A stretch of DNA of 64,000 nt from Syngnathus acus (Eukaryota > Chordata > Actinopteri > Syngnathiformes > Syngnathidae): assembly GCF_901709675.1 (NCBI RefSeq), contig NC_051100.1, forward strand, positions 2,418,001 through 2,482,000. The letters are read 5' to 3'. This document shows positions 24,501-36,100 of this stretch, piece after piece. The notes beneath the pieces are model-generated. The model did not search any database and had not been told where the DNA came from. It saw only the letters and a list, made by a program, of their open reading frames with translations. Within the stretch, counting starts at the first letter, position 1, and every line of letters begins with the position of its first letter. A program made the position numbers and the translations under genes.

Positions 24501-26240
24501 TTTTTTGACTGATGATTTTAACCTTCTACTCTACTACCGCAGGAGTTTGAAAGTGTGAAGTAGCAGTCAAAAAATAGATTACATGAGGAGATTTGCATAC
24601 AAGGGAGGCGAGGCGAAATGCTAGCTGTTATTTATTTACTTTTTCACTCATTCAGAATTTCCCCAAAAATCTCATTTTTAAGGATCAAATTTTCTAAATT
24701 TTTTTATTATTTGAGCATTTTGTTTCTTCCCAGTACCTTGTTTGCCTGTTTCTTTTAAAAAACTAGATTTGGGTGCTGCACCCCACCCCTGCAAATTATG
24801 ACAAATAAACAAAAAATGAATTATGGAAACATTTGCGGCACTGTTTTGACGCCTCTCACTTAGGTACATTTGAGAGTGACTAGCTCGAAAGAAGTTAACA
24901 ACCCGCCAGTGCCGACCTCATCACCCACAGGACAAATTTGTACATCATCCAACATCAGCATGGCTTGTTGACCTCGCCGACACTCCCGAGGCTCTGCTTG
25001 AGCAGATCGTCACAGACAGCTCACCGAATCTTGCGAAAAAGCCCTTCCTAAAACAATGGGCTGTTACGAAAGCATACGAGCAGTCCCTGTATATGAGTCA
25101 TTTATTTCCTTTGCCATTCCGCTGAGTACGCTTTTGTTTTCCCTTTAATGGCTCGTCCTGCGCGATTAAACAAACAGTTGTCTAAATAAAGCACAACGGC
25201 GCTACGCTGGAAAACGAATTAAAACAAGAGTACCCGAAAGAGACTTTCCCTAAGGCTTAAACATTTGTCACTGGCGAAATTATACCAACATTTTTTTTAA
25301 TTCAAGAGTGTCCTTGAGCAAAATACTGCCCCCCCCAGTTGTACCCTTGAAGGTAATAAAAGCCCATTTAATGGATTATTAAAATACAAAGCATTCTTTA
25401 TTATACTCCATAACCCCAAAAAAATTCCAATTAAAAAAAATAGAGTACAAATATGACAGCATGGCCAAAGATTTATGTGACACTCGCTCTCATGCAAGAG
25501 TCGCGATGCCCTTGAGTGACCTCCGACTGTCAAATCATGGCTGATGTAGAACAATTTCAGCTTCCAGCAAATGAATCCCCAAAGCCGCCGTCTGCTTCTG
25601 CATGAGAGCTCCACACTCTACGCCAGCTACAAACTTTTCACGGCAATCTCAAAAAGAGCCGAGTCATCGATCCGCTTCGTGTTTTCCCTGAGTGCTTGGC
25701 TAATCTGCAGTGTAGTCACCAATATGGATTTTGTCAACAAACGCTCACACGGGAGTGAAAATGGAGGCAAGCGTACCTGCGTAGTCGCTCGCTTTAATTA
25801 TACTTCATTCAATTATGACGCTTTGAAGCATCACATACGGATGCCAGAGTGAATCCATTAGCGCTACACTGAGCTAGTTTTAGCCGTCTAATTGAAAGGA
25901 GTGTAAGTACTTTTCCTCGCTTCCTATTTTAAAGCCATCATGAATAAACTAAAGTAGAAGGGGGGCATTATTTCGGAGCGGTAAATGGACGGACGAGGAT
26001 GTAAGATGCAAAGTCGGCTGGTTTGTTTGAATGTTTACTTCTTAGTTGCTCATTTTCCGTTTTTGACTTGGGTCCATTTTTTATGACTTTCAGTCGCTCT
26101 TCTTTGTGTTTTAGCTTCTGCTTGCATGAATGACTTTCATTTGATTCCCCAGGACGTTGAATTTGGTTCTGCCTGCCACCACGATTGCAAATTGTGACAA
26201 TTAAGGCGGATTGCTGACATTTAACGGAGAATGACTTTTA
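18557..26240. other. gene-poor DNA; possible regulatory block at 20.6-21.0 kb
   Basis: No exon supported. A GC-richer stretch (20590-21020) holds an X-box match (20789-20802) and the palindrome GGCAACGGTTGCC (20972-20984). Two stretches resemble each other at 19818-19865 and 22320-22366. A CA microsatellite lies at 21771-21786, a 14-base G run at 23671-23684 and an old repeat fragment at 23813-23870. Otherwise AT-rich and featureless. Confidence 0.55.
20789..20802 (+). promoter_or_regulatory. X-box (RFX-type) motif, intergenic
   Basis: GTGACCTTGGCAAC fits GTNRCC-N2-RGYAAC fully and lies in a GC-richer block near a second GGCAAC/GTTGCC palindrome. No adjacent gene start is recognised. Confidence 0.45.
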
Positions 26241-26335
26241 TTTGATTTATTTATTTACACATGTATCTATTCATTCATTTATTTATTTACACATTTATCT
26301 ATTCATTTATTTACATTTTTATTTATTATTATTAT
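26241..26335 (+). repeat. ATTT-rich tandem repeat
   Basis: Imperfect tandem units around ATTTATTTATTTACACAT(G/T)TATCTATTCATT, about 37 bp long and present at least twice, run into ATT repeats. They supply the start of an open frame that continues to 26814 and resembles no family I know. Confidence 0.7.
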
Positions 26336-29300
26336 CAAGCCCAAGTGGCTCATTTGAAGATTTTTGGCTTCACGTTTTGATTGAATCTTTGAACTTTTCT
26401 GCCCTCTTGCTTTGTTGCATCCATCTTGGCCCAAGAAAGCAATTGTGCAAATGTTTACTTGCGAGCGCCAAGTCCGAAGAGGATATCCGCCGTGAATATG
26501 AAATGTTCTATCAGGCGGAAATGCAATCTTTCACTTCTAATGACTTTCAATTTCATTTAGTCCTGCTCAGCACCATCCATACTGATGATTACTGCAATGT
26601 TATGTGGAAAATGCGTGGCGTGTTTGGTGATGGACTCAGTTTTGCGTGTCTTTCGTCTGAGCCAGAAGCTATTACGTATCGTTCACGTTTAAAACGCCGT
26701 CTTGGCGATTTCAATATAAATTCCACCGCTTGTCCATCGGGAAACAAAAGATGTCAGAACGAAATAAATGCTCAAGCTATAATTTCAAGAAAATGGCTCC
26801 AAACCATTGTGTGAACGATGTCTTGCGCCTATTCTTTTTCCTTTGAGCATGATTGTATCCATTAGCCCTGGCAGCTGATGTATAATGACTAAAACCCTTA
26901 AATTCTACTTAGTGTGGATGCCAGCCAGTCACACAGCACATTAGCTACCCAAACGAGACAAAGGAGGGAAGGAAGGAGTGGGAGGAAAGTAATAAGGGCA
27001 CAGACGCCGACAAATTTGGCTCTGGGAGGAGACGAAATGACATTTTGAGGTTGAATGCGGACATCCGGAAATGCCTCACAGGATCACCATATAGCGTCGT
27101 TGTTTTTTTGTTCATCAATATTTTCTTCCTTTGGGTTCCTCAAGTATTTTCAGTTGTCATCATCTTCCCTCCAGGTGCTGTGGGTGGAAAATGTTTTTTC
27201 AAAAGACATTCATTTTCAATTTACAGGGATTTGAAGTTCCCTATTAAGAGCCAACCTTGAATTTTGTCAATTTATTTCCACGTATTTCCTTAAATCATGA
27301 TCAAGTCCAATGGAGAGTTGCCAACTTGGGAAATTCCCGGAATGTTACACCCCTCCCCCCACGTCTCCACGGGTAGTAGCTTCAAGTGTTTGCCGTCCAT
27401 CAGCAGTGGCAGTAATAGATTAAAACAAAACGCCAGGGAGCATGGAGGTCATCGATCCGCACTGCGTCCTCGCAAGACAATGCGGTGGTGGAGAAGCAGG
27501 TTACGTTGAGACTTGTCCGAGAGACTCGGCAACACCTTCTCATTTGTAAAACGCCAGGGAAGATCGAAGAGCGTAATTACAATCGGTGTGAAGAATGCGC
27601 CCAAGGAGGCATTTCCTGCTTACGGCTCGTCAACAACAATCAATTGATTTGTTTTTGCAAAGAGAAACGCTTTGTCTTTATCATTATGACCACATGAATA
27701 ACTACATTTGGAAAGTAAAAGCAATGAAACCCAAACGGGTAATATAGACTGTGGAAACGGACACAAATCGATGAATGTTGTTCGTTTTTACGAGGTGACT
27801 CACTGTTAATATTTCAAAACAGGATTCCCCAAAACAACACTGTTAAATTGAATAAAACATGGGACATGTTGGTTTTTTGTGTTGGCCTGTTACTCACCTC
27901 AGTCGTAGAGGCATGTGCAAGCTCCGTAACAAAAGTCGGTTAGCGGTGGCACTTTGTCGCCCGAGGTTCCGCCTGTCTCAGGTTTGCGATTCTCATTTGC
28001 ACCTTGGTGGCGTCAGCTGTCATGCTAGCTGGCTTTGGTTTGTGGACGTCAAGGCACTCAAGTGCATAACAGGTTCGGAAATAGCTACTATGAGAAACAC
28101 CGACGACTGCGGTTAGCGATGAGTGCTAAGAAAGGTTAGCAGATCTGTTGTGATAAACTCCCACCTTAATATGCTCGACATTTCCAAATCAGATTTTTCC
28201 AGCCTCAAAACTATCATCAACCAATGGAGTCGGTTTTACTCAATAGTGAAGCTGACAATTGGCTCGCTAACATGTTAGCCAATAGCTAATGCCGTGGTTA
28301 ATGTCACTGTACTGTTAGCTGAGTAACTGATTAAAAAGAATGATTATCACTATTGTAACCTTGAATGTGACATTACTGAAATAGAAGAACCTTTGCTAAA
28401 CAAACATTTAGTAGCCTGTAATGTAATACGAGAGGATAGACACATGTCACACTCATGCTTCAGGGCAGAATGAGGAGCTCATTGTATTAACAGATTGATT
28501 GCGAGACTACACAAAGAATGCTCCCATTCAGCCTTGTCGTCGATATCGAAGCAAAAGACAGATACTGTACGTTACACGACTGCAACTAAACAAAATGGCT
28601 GACGAACTGGAGTAATTAGACGATTGATTGTATTGAAAGCGCAAAGGCTAAGAAGAGAAACATCTTTGACTTTCTTTACATCATTTGTTATTCACTTGTC
28701 ACTCACTTTTTTTTTGACCAAAAAAAGTAATAATTTTGTCATCGCAGCTGCAGAGTCTGACCTGTGTCGTCTGCTTTTACAGTTAAGAGACGTTTGTTGC
28801 TAATGGGATACACTGGCACATGCTCGTGGGCTTGCAATTTTCCTTGGAAAGATTTCTGTGCTTTGTGGATTAATAGTGTCAGCTCACAATGTATTTTTAG
28901 AGGCTTGAAAAATTCGTTTTGGCTTGATCCCGCAGGTAGTGTGGGACTTAATTAGATAGCTGCCTTTAATGCCTTGTACAGAACACAGACAGCATTTGTC
29001 ACAGTGCTACGAAGGGAGCATCTTGTGATTGAGGCCATCTTTTTTTGTCGATGCTGCCTTCATTTTGGTGCCGTCTTCCCATGAGGGAAGTGTTAGCCGC
29101 CTGTTTGTCTTCACTCACGCCTCGGGCAACCTCCGAGACAAGGCGGCCTCTCTGGAAAACGGGAGTCTGGAGCTACATCAGAGCAGTCGGGGATGCCAAA
29201 AGATGTCGGAATGACACGCGGCCGAGATGAGACTCTCCCGATGCACCCGGCTTTGGATAGCCGATGCAGAGAGGCTTTGTTTATGAAAGCAGACGCAGGA

Positions 29301-30540
29301 AGTAGGCCTGCAAAACTAAATGAGACGCAATAACAAATTGAAGCTCCGATGAATGGACCTTCACACCGCTATTTTTTGGTTCACCATTTTTTGCTACCAT
29401 CAATCTCAGCATTGTTACCCTCATGGAACTATAACAGAACAGGTTGCTAACACATATGTGATTAGCTAAAAAAGTCAGTGAAGCAGCATGTGGCTCATTG
29501 CCAGGGTTATTCTTTGACATTTTTCTTTTTTATATTTACTGACATGGACTATTGAATTGGGATTAATGGACAACCACACAACATGTAAAAAGCCCCAAAG
29601 GATACCTGTTGTGATTGTCCCCACATACAAGCTAAGTAGGTTGAATGAGAAATATCGGCGTTATTCATCAGTGAACAAACACACACACAGTCTCACACAC
29701 ACAGTCTCACACACACAATGCACATACCGTATTACCACTGTAGGAGTGCCTCAGTCAATATGAGCGAGACCACTGGGAAATAAGAAACTCATAAAAGGTT
29801 TGTGCATGTGTGTTTTCACTCACTAGCAATTTAACGAAATCATCATTATAGTCTCGTTACCGTGTCGACTCCACTCAGAAGGACAGACCAGCTCAAAAGG
29901 GATTCATCACCTCTGAAATACACTTTATTGAACTCCATGTGTCATGAAATGAAATGTTTAAAATGCAACAGATGTAAATGAACATGCTGTACAGTGATGT
30001 TACAACCCATTGTATTGTTTATGTTGAACCACATACATGGACAGGACATGTGGCTCTTGTTCCTCTAATGGAAAAGCATGCAAATACATTTTATCCATAG
30101 AGCTGCCTTTTTTTTTTTTATGAACATTAAAAAAAAAACTGTTCAAAACACATTTGCTTAGGCAGGCGTTCTTGTGATACACAATGTTGCCTCGAGATAC
30201 AAGTGCTCCAGTTTACTGTACTTTTTCATTTCGAGATCTGTTGTTGGTTATTTTGCAAGCGTGGTCACATAAGGTATCTCGAGAAAACTTCAATCAGGCC
30301 ATTCGTATATATATATATTTTTTTTTACTGTCAGTGAAAACATCCAGTCGTCTTTGATATCACCCTGTCGGCCTTCTAACAACCGGATGGACTAGCACAC
30401 ATCAATCGACCGAATGGCATTCTAGTAGTATAGGATCATTACAACACTGCTAAAAGAGCATTTAATGATTACTTATACAAAGTACAGTGGGATTAAAAAC
30501 AAACTATATGGAGAAGGACATGTCATTATACCTGCAACCC
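26336..30540. other. gene-poor DNA
   Basis: An open frame on the plus strand ends at 26814 but its first third is simple repeat. A CA-rich stretch lies at 29678-29720, one copy of the GTGAAGCAGCATGTGG repeat at 29477-29492, and an old dispersed repeat with CTCGAGATACAAG near 30190. No coding exon supported. Confidence 0.55.
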
Positions 30541-30568
30541 ACCGTACGGAGTGGTAGGAGCAGCGGCT

Positions 30569-30582
30569 GTCGCTACGGCAAC
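30569..30582 (+). promoter_or_regulatory. X-box (RFX-type) motif upstream of the repeat-protein gene
   Basis: GTCGCTACGGCAAC matches GTNRC-Y-N2-RGYAAC, with T for the sixth C. It is about 230 bp before the start codon at 30811 and just before a TATATA (30595-30600), which is a sensible promoter position. X-boxes bind RFX factors that drive ciliary and spermatogenic genes. Confidence 0.5.
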
Positions 30583-30810
30583 CGCTGCCTGCCGTATATA
30601 CAGTTCAGATGATTAAGATCAGCCCATCTTGGAGGTCTTGGCAGTTCCTTGCAGACTGCCGCTGCGATGTCACCGGGCGGCATGTGTTGATGCCATCAGA
30701 GCCTTGTTACATCAGATTTGGGCTTTGAACACACACCACCAGAGCATACATCGCCACGTGTCGGCTATAGTGAGAGCATACTTAGCGCCGGGCTATGCTC
30801 GCTACTCTCC

Positions 30811-32982
30811 ATGGATATCTACAGTGAACGTCTGTCTCGGCTGGTAGAGCACATCCCCCCGGCGACGCTGCCCCTGCTGCCCGACGTGGTGGTGGAGTGT
30901 ATCCGCCTTCACGCCGCGCAGCCCGGGGCGGCTCTGCGTAACCGGTCCGAGGCGGCCTTTTTGCGCTGGATGTGCTCGCAGATTGAAAGTCTAATGGCCA
31001 GAAAGGCACGTTCCGGGGAAGGCAAGGGACCCGACAGCAAGCCGCGCAGACCTCAAGAGACGCCGCACAAGAGAAAGGGAGTTCATAGAACATACAGTCG
31101 TGAAAAGAACCCCATCACACCACCTCACACGCGTTGTAGTCTTGAGGAGACTACGGACCGGCTAAGGGAGAAAGTCGATCGAACGGACGGAAACAACCGT
31201 AAGACCCTTGCATCACACACCTACCAGAACCTTAAGGAGACCAGGGACTTAATAGACACGGATAACCACTATATGCAGGACAGTCCTATGGAGAGCAAAG
31301 ACCGAATAAGAGAGAGAAAAGGAGTTGATGAAAGGAATGGAAGCAACCACATCCACTTCAGTCTGAAGGAGACGAAGGAGCCCAAAAGAGTTGAAGACAC
31401 AAATGGAAAGAAACGGAGACCCCGCACAGCCCACATGACGTACGACAATCTTTCCGAGACTGAGGACTTCATGGAAATTGATAAAACAACTGGAAACTAC
31501 CAGAAACCGTCTGAATTTTACACGCGTGACAGTCTAAAGGACACTACGGATTTCTTTGGAGGTGAAAACGTAAATGGAAACACCCGAAAATCCTGTACAT
31601 CCAGTATGCCTGAAGATCATGAGGACACTATGGAACAATTAAGATTTGAAAACAAAGAAAGAAGCCGGGACCATACCTCTCACATGCGTGACAATCTTGA
31701 TGAGACTAAGGAGGTAATGAAATTCAAAAACACATACGGTAATAATCACTTTGAACCCCAAATGGGTGACAAACACGAAGAGACGATTGTGCTGATGAGG
31801 GCCGAGATCCCAAATGGCAACCATCACCTTGCAGCCCACATAGGTGACAGTCTTGAGAACAAATCCGATCGAAAAAGCGTACATACACAAGTAAACTACA
31901 AATACCATAAATCCCATACGCACGACAGTCTACGGGAAACTAAGGACTTCAAAAGGGAGAGGAAAAGCAGAAATAACTACGCTCACAACAGTTCTAAAGA
32001 CACGACGCAGTTAATAGGAGGGCGCAAAATAAGCGGAACCCACCGGAATCACCTAACATCCCAGGCTCACGACAGCCTCCCGGAGACTAAGGAGCCGAAG
32101 AGAGAGCGAAAAGGGGTCGATAAAAGAAACGGAAACAGCCACGTTCTCAACACTTTTAAGGAGACTGAAGACATAAAAGTGGATAAAACAAATGGAAACC
32201 AACAGAAGGCTGCCCTGTACTCCGTGTATGGCAATGTAAAGGAGACTAAGGACTCAACGCGAGTAGATAAAATGAACGGAAACCACCGGAGACCTGCCCA
32301 GTCCCGTGACTTTCTTAAGGAGACTAAGGACACAAGACTGGAGAATACTAATGGAAACCACCGGATGCACAAGAGTCTCAAGGAGACGGAGAAGAAACTA
32401 GAAAGGGTGGAAATGGTTTCATCCCACAAGGATGACAAGAGTATGGAGACTAAAAAGCAGTGGAGAGGACCCGGCAGGTCAAACACAACCCCTTGTACCA
32501 ACCACAGTGAAGAAAATACGCCAAAGCGGAAATACATAAACTCGCCAGAGAACGTTTTGGCCGCCACGTTTCCGAGTTACCCCATTAAGTCGGTGTTCAC
32601 CTACCTGAGTCTTATCGAGACAGACAGCGGCGGGACGCCAAGCACGAGGTACGACTGGACGCCGACCAGCTCCATCAGTCATCGCAACACCCGTGTCGCG
32701 AAGCAGCCGTCACGCCCCAAAGGGAACAAAAGAACGACAAAGGACTGGAAAACCGTGGGCTCTCACACCTACCTGAACCCGAAGACCGACAAGCAGAAAC
32801 CCGATCGATCGGGCACGGTTAAGCGATCGGCGTACGACCGGAAGCCTACGAACGGGTCTGGTGTGAACGTAACCAAAGTAAAGGACAAAATGCGTAGCAG
32901 CTGGATGCCCCTCAGCCCATATCGGAAGACCCAAACCATGCCTAAGCACGTTCAGTTCCTGCTGGAAAGCGTCGGGGTATGA
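30811..32982 (+). CDS. uncharacterised repeat-rich protein, 723 residues, apparently one exon
   Basis: I do not recognise this protein. The N-terminal 60 residues look folded and hydrophobic (MDIYSERLSRLVEHIPPATL, then a leucine/valine helix and FLRWMCSQIESL). Residues about 65-110 are basic. From about 110 to 550 there are roughly 17 diverged repeats of 25-37 residues, each with a core like S/N-L-K-E-T-K-D followed by about ten charged residues and often D-K-x-N-G-N-H/Q. The C-terminal 170 residues are basic and Ser/Thr-rich, ending near PKHVQFLLESVGV. I chose the ATG at 30811 because it is the first in frame; its context is middling (T at -3, G at +4) and a short out-of-frame ATG at 30795 overlaps it. 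A polyadenylation signal follows at 33124. Maintained frame over 2.2 kb of repeats argues for selection. An upstream exon cannot be excluded. Confidence 0.82.
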   Translation: MDIYSERLSRLVEHIPPATLPLLPDVVVECIRLHAAQPGAALRNRSEAAFLRWMCSQIESLMARKARSGEGKGPDSKPRRPQETPHKRKGVHRTYSREKNPITPPHTRCSLEETTDRLREKVDRTDGNNRKTLASHTYQNLKETRDLIDTDNHYMQDSPMESKDRIRERKGVDERNGSNHIHFSLKETKEPKRVEDTNGKKRRPRTAHMTYDNLSETEDFMEIDKTTGNYQKPSEFYTRDSLKDTTDFFGGENVNGNTRKSCTSSMPEDHEDTMEQLRFENKERSRDHTSHMRDNLDETKEVMKFKNTYGNNHFEPQMGDKHEETIVLMRAEIPNGNHHLAAHIGDSLENKSDRKSVHTQVNYKYHKSHTHDSLRETKDFKRERKSRNNYAHNSSKDTTQLIGGRKISGTHRNHLTSQAHDSLPETKEPKRERKGVDKRNGNSHVLNTFKETEDIKVDKTNGNQQKAALYSVYGNVKETKDSTRVDKMNGNHRRPAQSRDFLKETKDTRLENTNGNHRMHKSLKETEKKLERVEMVSSHKDDKSMETKKQWRGPGRSNTTPCTNHSEENTPKRKYINSPENVLAATFPSYPIKSVFTYLSLIETDSGGTPSTRYDWTPTSSISHRNTRVAKQPSRPKGNKRTTKDWKTVGSHTYLNPKTDKQKPDRSGTVKRSAYDRKPTNGSGVNVTKVKDKMRSSWMPLSPYRKTQTMPKHVQFLLESVGV
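31135..32460 (+). repeat. coding tandem repeats (L-x-E-T-K-D units)
   Basis: Diverged in-frame units recur about every 25-37 codons. Examples of cores are SLEETTD, NLKETRD, SLKETKE, NLSETED, SLKDTTD, NLDETKE, SLRETKD, SLPETKE, TFKETED, NVKETKD, FLKETKD and SLKETEK. NGN or TGN usually follows 12-16 residues later. Two units are nearly the same (KETKEPKR and PETKEPKRERKGVD), which suggests more recent duplication within the array. Confidence 0.85.
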
Positions 32983-33123
32983 TGGAGGGCGTCTAACACA
33001 TGGACGCGGAGTTTGATGTATGAGAGGCACCCCGAGGCAGCCAGCTGTGAAGATTAATATCTGGCGAGATTGTGAGGGTTGTGTATGATGATATGGTGTG
33101 TGTGCCTTGCACGCTATGCACAC

Positions 33124-33129
33124 ATTAAA
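33124..33129 (+). terminator. polyadenylation signal (ATTAAA)
   Basis: ATTAAA lies 142 bases after the stop codon of the repeat-protein gene, followed by a GT-rich stretch. Confidence 0.55.
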
Positions 33130-36100
33130 AGTGACCTCGGTGTCAAGTCATTTTTTACATTTTGGGAAAACAGGAGAAAAGCTGAAGAGGTAAACGTGTC
33201 AATTGTAGGTTAGCTTAGCAATTAGCATGGCTTTTCGAACCGCATACTTAATCAGAAATCTAGTTTATTCGTCACCATAGAGACAACAATTGACTTCGGG
33301 ATGACGAGCACATGTTGAACCGTACTAGTAGCCAGTTGCAGCTTGGTACTAGCTAGCTGGTGCGACGCAAGTAGCACTACGGTGACGTGAACGACGTGCG
33401 GGCTTTCAACCTAGCGAAGGTTCATGTTGAAGCTGTCACAGATGCCTGTTGGGCTCGATTGAAAATGAGAAAGCATCAGGAGATGACGGCTGAGACAATG
33501 AAGCGCTAGCAAGGCTATTGGTCTATTTTGGGAATCTCAGCTAAATTTGACACAATTCGGATGGGTAAATGATTCACGTTAGCTAAAAAATAAAGTTGAA
33601 ATCATGAAAAAAAATTATTCTTTAAAAATGTTTTCCATTTCGTATTTCGCGGACTACCTGCAATACCGCCACGGACCACCGGTTGACAATCGCTGGTCTC
33701 GCATGTTTACGTTCAAATGCCTTTTAAGAGGACCTCGTGGATTAGCTTTGCGAGTCCGTGGTTGTCACCCCCTGCTTGGTGTTAATGACCTAACACTCAG
33801 TTGCACCTTGAGGGTAAAAGTCTTAAGCTACAGTTTCTTACGCTTTAAAAATAGCCAAGTTAGACGAAGACCACGTGTCCTCACTCCCGAGTGCAGCTGT
33901 CAAGAGTGTGAGGTTCTTCCGTGACGGATCGGGCCTAGTCTACCACATGAGTCCGAAAAAAAATCTTGACCTGAAAGTTTTCCTTCAGAACTTTTCCAGT
34001 GTACTGCACGCTTAAGGAAATATTAAGCGCTGGGTGGAAAAACAATTCAAGCTATAATTCCGTAACTGAATGTACTTTGCGAAATGACTTTTGTCCTAAT
34101 GCTTTGTTTCCCTTAAGTGGGTTATTTCCATACGCTAACAGTTTATTGGCCATTGTGATCAAAAGTGATGAAGTTCTTTGGTAGATTTAGTTTAGTGTGG
34201 AATGGCGGCGCGCGAATGATTCATGAGTGTATCCAACAATACCCCTCAGCAACTTCTTCTGCACTAACAATAGCAAATGGACAACATCATCATCCATTGC
34301 GGCCGCCTTATTTCCATTTCTTAAATGAAACTGCGAGAGTTTGATGACGCGGCAAATACTGAAAAGCGGGAAATACAGCTGCATGAATGTTGACAGCTGG
34401 AGCATTTTGCAATGTTGTAGACTTGTTTATGGGGAAATGTAATAAAAAATATTCCTCCTGCAGGTCATGTTTTTTCTGGTGAGAACACACAACGTCACAT
34501 GAATATTGTAAAAGCAATAAATAGAGACAGACTGGAAAATATCAACACACTCACGACTTGGGGGGCGAGGGAAATTGCAGAAAATCCAAATATTCCATTC
34601 TATTAATTATTTGTACTATTTACTTTTTAGATTGCATTTTTTCCATTTATGTTTCTCTTAATCCAAATATACTCCATATATTTTGCAATTAATTTGCATT
34701 ATATTAGTAAATATTTACCTTTTATTTAATTTAATCCAAGTAGTATAATCTGTACTTTTTTCTTTTTTCCATCCAAATATGCAATATTTAAAAATAAAAA
34801 TAAAGTGCTTCTACAGGTAAGCGTGTCGATAAGGGAAATACTTGACATTGAGCCATACAAGTGTCGTGGGAAAGTCGTAACGTTTTGTGCCCATTTGAAT
34901 TTCCGAGTATGCTTTTGTTGGCGTGTGTTTACACTGCAAACACATTTTCCGCCGAGAACGCACATTTCACGGCGTGTTGTTAACGTACATAACAACACAT
35001 GATAAAGCATATTTAATGGCATACTCTTTGCATACACTAATAAACATTGTATGTTCATGCTTTTATTTTGAAGGTCTAGCTGAGTAGTTCATACTCCATT
35101 GAGTGTCGTCCTACTAAATATCCAATTTTCTCTTTGCCATGCTTGGCATTTAGCCTAACACATGACAGCGGCACGCCTCGTTAGCATGCAGCGTTAGCCC
35201 TCTGACATTTCTTACCTGGCCAGCGAAACGGCGAGAGGAGGTTGACATGACCTTGAGGATATGTCATCATTTTAAGCCTACCTGGTGTTTTTGAATCCAA
35301 AACGAAGGATGTTGACTTTTTTTTCATAACGAAATACAAACACGACTTTGCAGTAATGATCAAGGTTGTAAGAGAATAAATGGTGACGCGTGGGCATTCG
35401 CACGCATGAACCTGCGTGGCCTCGGCTTTGGATGTCGCACCTCTGCCATTGTGCGTGTATGCAAATCCGATTGTACGCTGCGTATAATACGACACACAAA
35501 CACAAATTAGCATGTGCGGCAGCTGGAGATAAGAAGGTGGTACCGTGAGGATCCACCTTTCCACCTTGAACTTCCACAACCAAACAGGTGCAAAACAAAG
35601 GAGTGCCGCATAGATGGATGACAGGATAGAGTGGGAAGTATCGCAGTGTGTGTGTGTGCGTGTGTGTGTTTTCATTGCAAGCCATTCAATTCCACTAAGT
35701 GCAGCAAGCAGGGAGATGGTTTTTCATCCAAAGCATAAAGATGGAAGAGAAGAATACAGATTGCTGGCTAAATGTGAGCACAAACACACACACACGGACA
35801 CACACACACACACTGATTTCCACAAGCAAGCATTTTATCATTGGGTAAAAAATAGCATTTGGAGCGTAGCCTGGCCATGAAATAGCCAGCCTGCGTCTTG
35901 AGGAGGAAAGATAAGTGTTCACGCTGTCGGAGACACTCCAGCTAGATATGAAAGAGAAATTGGAGCACAATACAATAAAATAAGATAGAGTTGTCAATTT
36001 TTATGTATCTATAGTCAAGCATTTGGACATAATTATTGCTGTAATAATATTTTAATAAAATTATAAAACAAGATTAAAATGATGGCATTTTATTACCTAC

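Noticed and set aside
30718-30810. N-terminal extension of the repeat protein to 30718
   Set aside because: That position is TTG, not ATG; the first in-frame ATG is 30811.
35181-35685. Overlapping 164- and 135-codon open frames on the minus strand
   Set aside because: They begin in a CA microsatellite (Thr-His repeats), overlap in two frames and match no family.
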